Assembly (NCBI GenBank): GCA_003447545.1
Contig: DLYX01000512.1
Coordinates: 1 to 5,695, forward strand
Direction of reading: 5' to 3'
DNA length: 5,695 bases
Source: Deltaproteobacteria bacterium
GTDB lineage: Bacteria > Desulfobacterota > Binatia > UBA12015
Part shown: in pieces, positions 4,964 to 5,695 of the stretch
How the letters are laid out: the number at the start of each line of letters is the position of its first letter
How positions within the stretch are numbered: position 1 is the first letter of the stretch
Notes under the pieces: generated by a model
Databases searched by the model: none
What the model saw: only the letters and a program-made list of their open reading frames with translations
What the model was told of the DNA's origin: nothing
Translations under genes and position numbers: made by a program

Positions 4964-5695
4964 ATGACGCAGCTTCTGGAAATTCGTGCCGGTAGCCGTG
5001 CCCGTCAACACTTGGCCGATCACGGCTTTCGCCGAGATGATTTCAGCACTCTGCTGGGTGCTTCCGGCGGGCCCAAATGGCTCGTTCTCGCAGGCATCGA
5101 CCGGGTGCTCTGCGAGCGGTTGTTGCGTGATCGAAGCGAGGTGCTGCACCTTCTCGGGTCGTCGATCGGAGCCTGGCGCCATATCTGCTTTGCCCAGCAG
5201 GATCCGGATGCGGCCTCCGAGCGATTCAGGGACGCCTACACAGGGCAGGTTTACGACGAAAAGCCGACGGCACCGGAGGTGCTGCACGAAATGGAGCGCG
5301 TGCTGGACGCCACGCTCGGCACTCATGGCGAAGATGAAATTCTTCGGAATCCCCTGATACGCACGCATATTCTCGCCACCCGGAGCCGGGCGCTCGTCGA
5401 TACGGATCATCGTGCAGCACTTCTTGCCGGCCTCGGAGCAGCAGCGCTTGCCAATACTTTTTCCCGAAAAGCACTCGCCACTTTTTTTGAGCGGTGGGTT
5501 TTCCATACTGGCGATGCCGCGTTCGAGTTTCAGGGTTTTTCCACCCGGCAGACATGTTTGCAGGCGGAGGCCTTGCGGCCTGCGGTGCTGGCCACAGGAG
5601 CCGTACCTCTCTTGATTCCGGGTATCAGGGATCTGCCGGGCGCCGCTGCCGGTATCTACCGCGACGGTGGAATCACGGACTACCATTTTGATTTC
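4964..5695 (+). CDS. Patatin-like phospholipase/acyl hydrolase, 3' end cut by window edge
   Basis: 244 codons are visible from ATG 4964; the frame is open to the last base. The patatin fold uses a Ser-Asp dyad to hydrolyse acyl esters, usually of phospholipids or other lipids. All three signatures appear: an oxyanion-hole glycine loop GASGGPKW (32-39), the nucleophile elbow GSSIGAWR (65-72, nucleophile S67), and DGGITDYHFDF (234-244, catalytic D234) at the right edge. The GASGGPK and DGG-x-x-DYH forms match a proteobacterial-type subgroup that I recall as about 370-400 residues, so roughly a third is probably missing. No signal peptide or membrane segment is seen, which suggests a cytoplasmic enzyme. 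GAGGA (4953-4957) lies 6 nt before the ATG, and the open frame upstream is closed by TGA 4943-4945, which settles the start. It may be co-transcribed with the DoxX-like gene 56 nt upstream. A run of seven T (5482-5488) lies inside the gene. Substrate unknown. Confidence 0.88.
   Translation, partial: MTQLLEIRAGSRARQHLADHGFRRDDFSTLLGASGGPKWLVLAGIDRVLCERLLRDRSEVLHLLGSSIGAWRHICFAQQDPDAASERFRDAYTGQVYDEKPTAPEVLHEMERVLDATLGTHGEDEILRNPLIRTHILATRSRALVDTDHRAALLAGLGAAALANTFSRKALATFFERWVFHTGDAAFEFQGFSTRQTCLQAEALRPAVLATGAVPLLIPGIRDLPGAAAGIYRDGGITDYHFDF

Noticed and set aside
4709..5686. Open reading frame of 325 codons on the minus strand across the DoxX-like and patatin genes
   Set aside because: It is in codon register with the patatin gene, spans two recognisable plus-strand genes and their gap, and has no recognisable domain.

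Overview
The window reads as an ordinary chromosomal stretch of a GC-rich (roughly 58-60% by eye) Gram-negative bacterium, most likely an environmental proteobacterium or a similar didermic lineage. The support for this is an outer-membrane-type lipoprotein, a CoA-ester lyase, a zinc-free quinone reductase and a patatin of a type I associate with proteobacteria. Nothing allows a firm taxonomic call. No tRNA, rRNA, CRISPR array, insertion sequence or phage gene was seen, and no intergenic gap exceeds 150 bp.

Layout, left to right. (1) Positions 859 to 1, minus strand: a CitE/HpcH-HpaI-type CoA-ester lyase whose last residues lie beyond the left edge. It may be translated from a leaderless message. 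(2) A 111-bp divergent gap. (3) Plus strand: a zinc-independent NADPH:quinone oxidoreductase-like MDR protein (971-1945), followed 15 nt later by a cysteine-type glutathione peroxidase (1961-2455), probably one redox operon. (4) A 67-bp convergent gap holding a long stem-loop. (5) Positions 4430 to 2523, minus strand: a 635-residue lipoprotein that joins a calcineurin-like metallophosphoesterase to a C-terminal CBM9/DOMON-like domain. (6) A 150-bp divergent gap with clustered CGGAA/TTCCG motifs. (7) Plus strand: a small DoxX-like membrane protein with a GTG start (4581-4907), then a patatin-like acyl hydrolase (4964 to the right edge, incomplete).

How the genes may work together: quinone oxidoreductase and peroxidase fit a detoxification pair against reactive carbonyls, quinones and lipid or organic peroxides. 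The CoA lyase, quinone oxidoreductase and patatin could all touch acyl-CoA or lipid metabolism, but the sequence does not show a shared pathway. The phosphoesterase would act outside the inner membrane.

I found no convincing new multi-gene system. The items most worth a second look are the phosphoesterase with a non-canonical first metal motif (Asp-Arg-Thr where Asp-x-His is usual) tied to a CBM9-like domain, the possible leaderless CoA lyase, and the CGGAA cluster between divergent genes.
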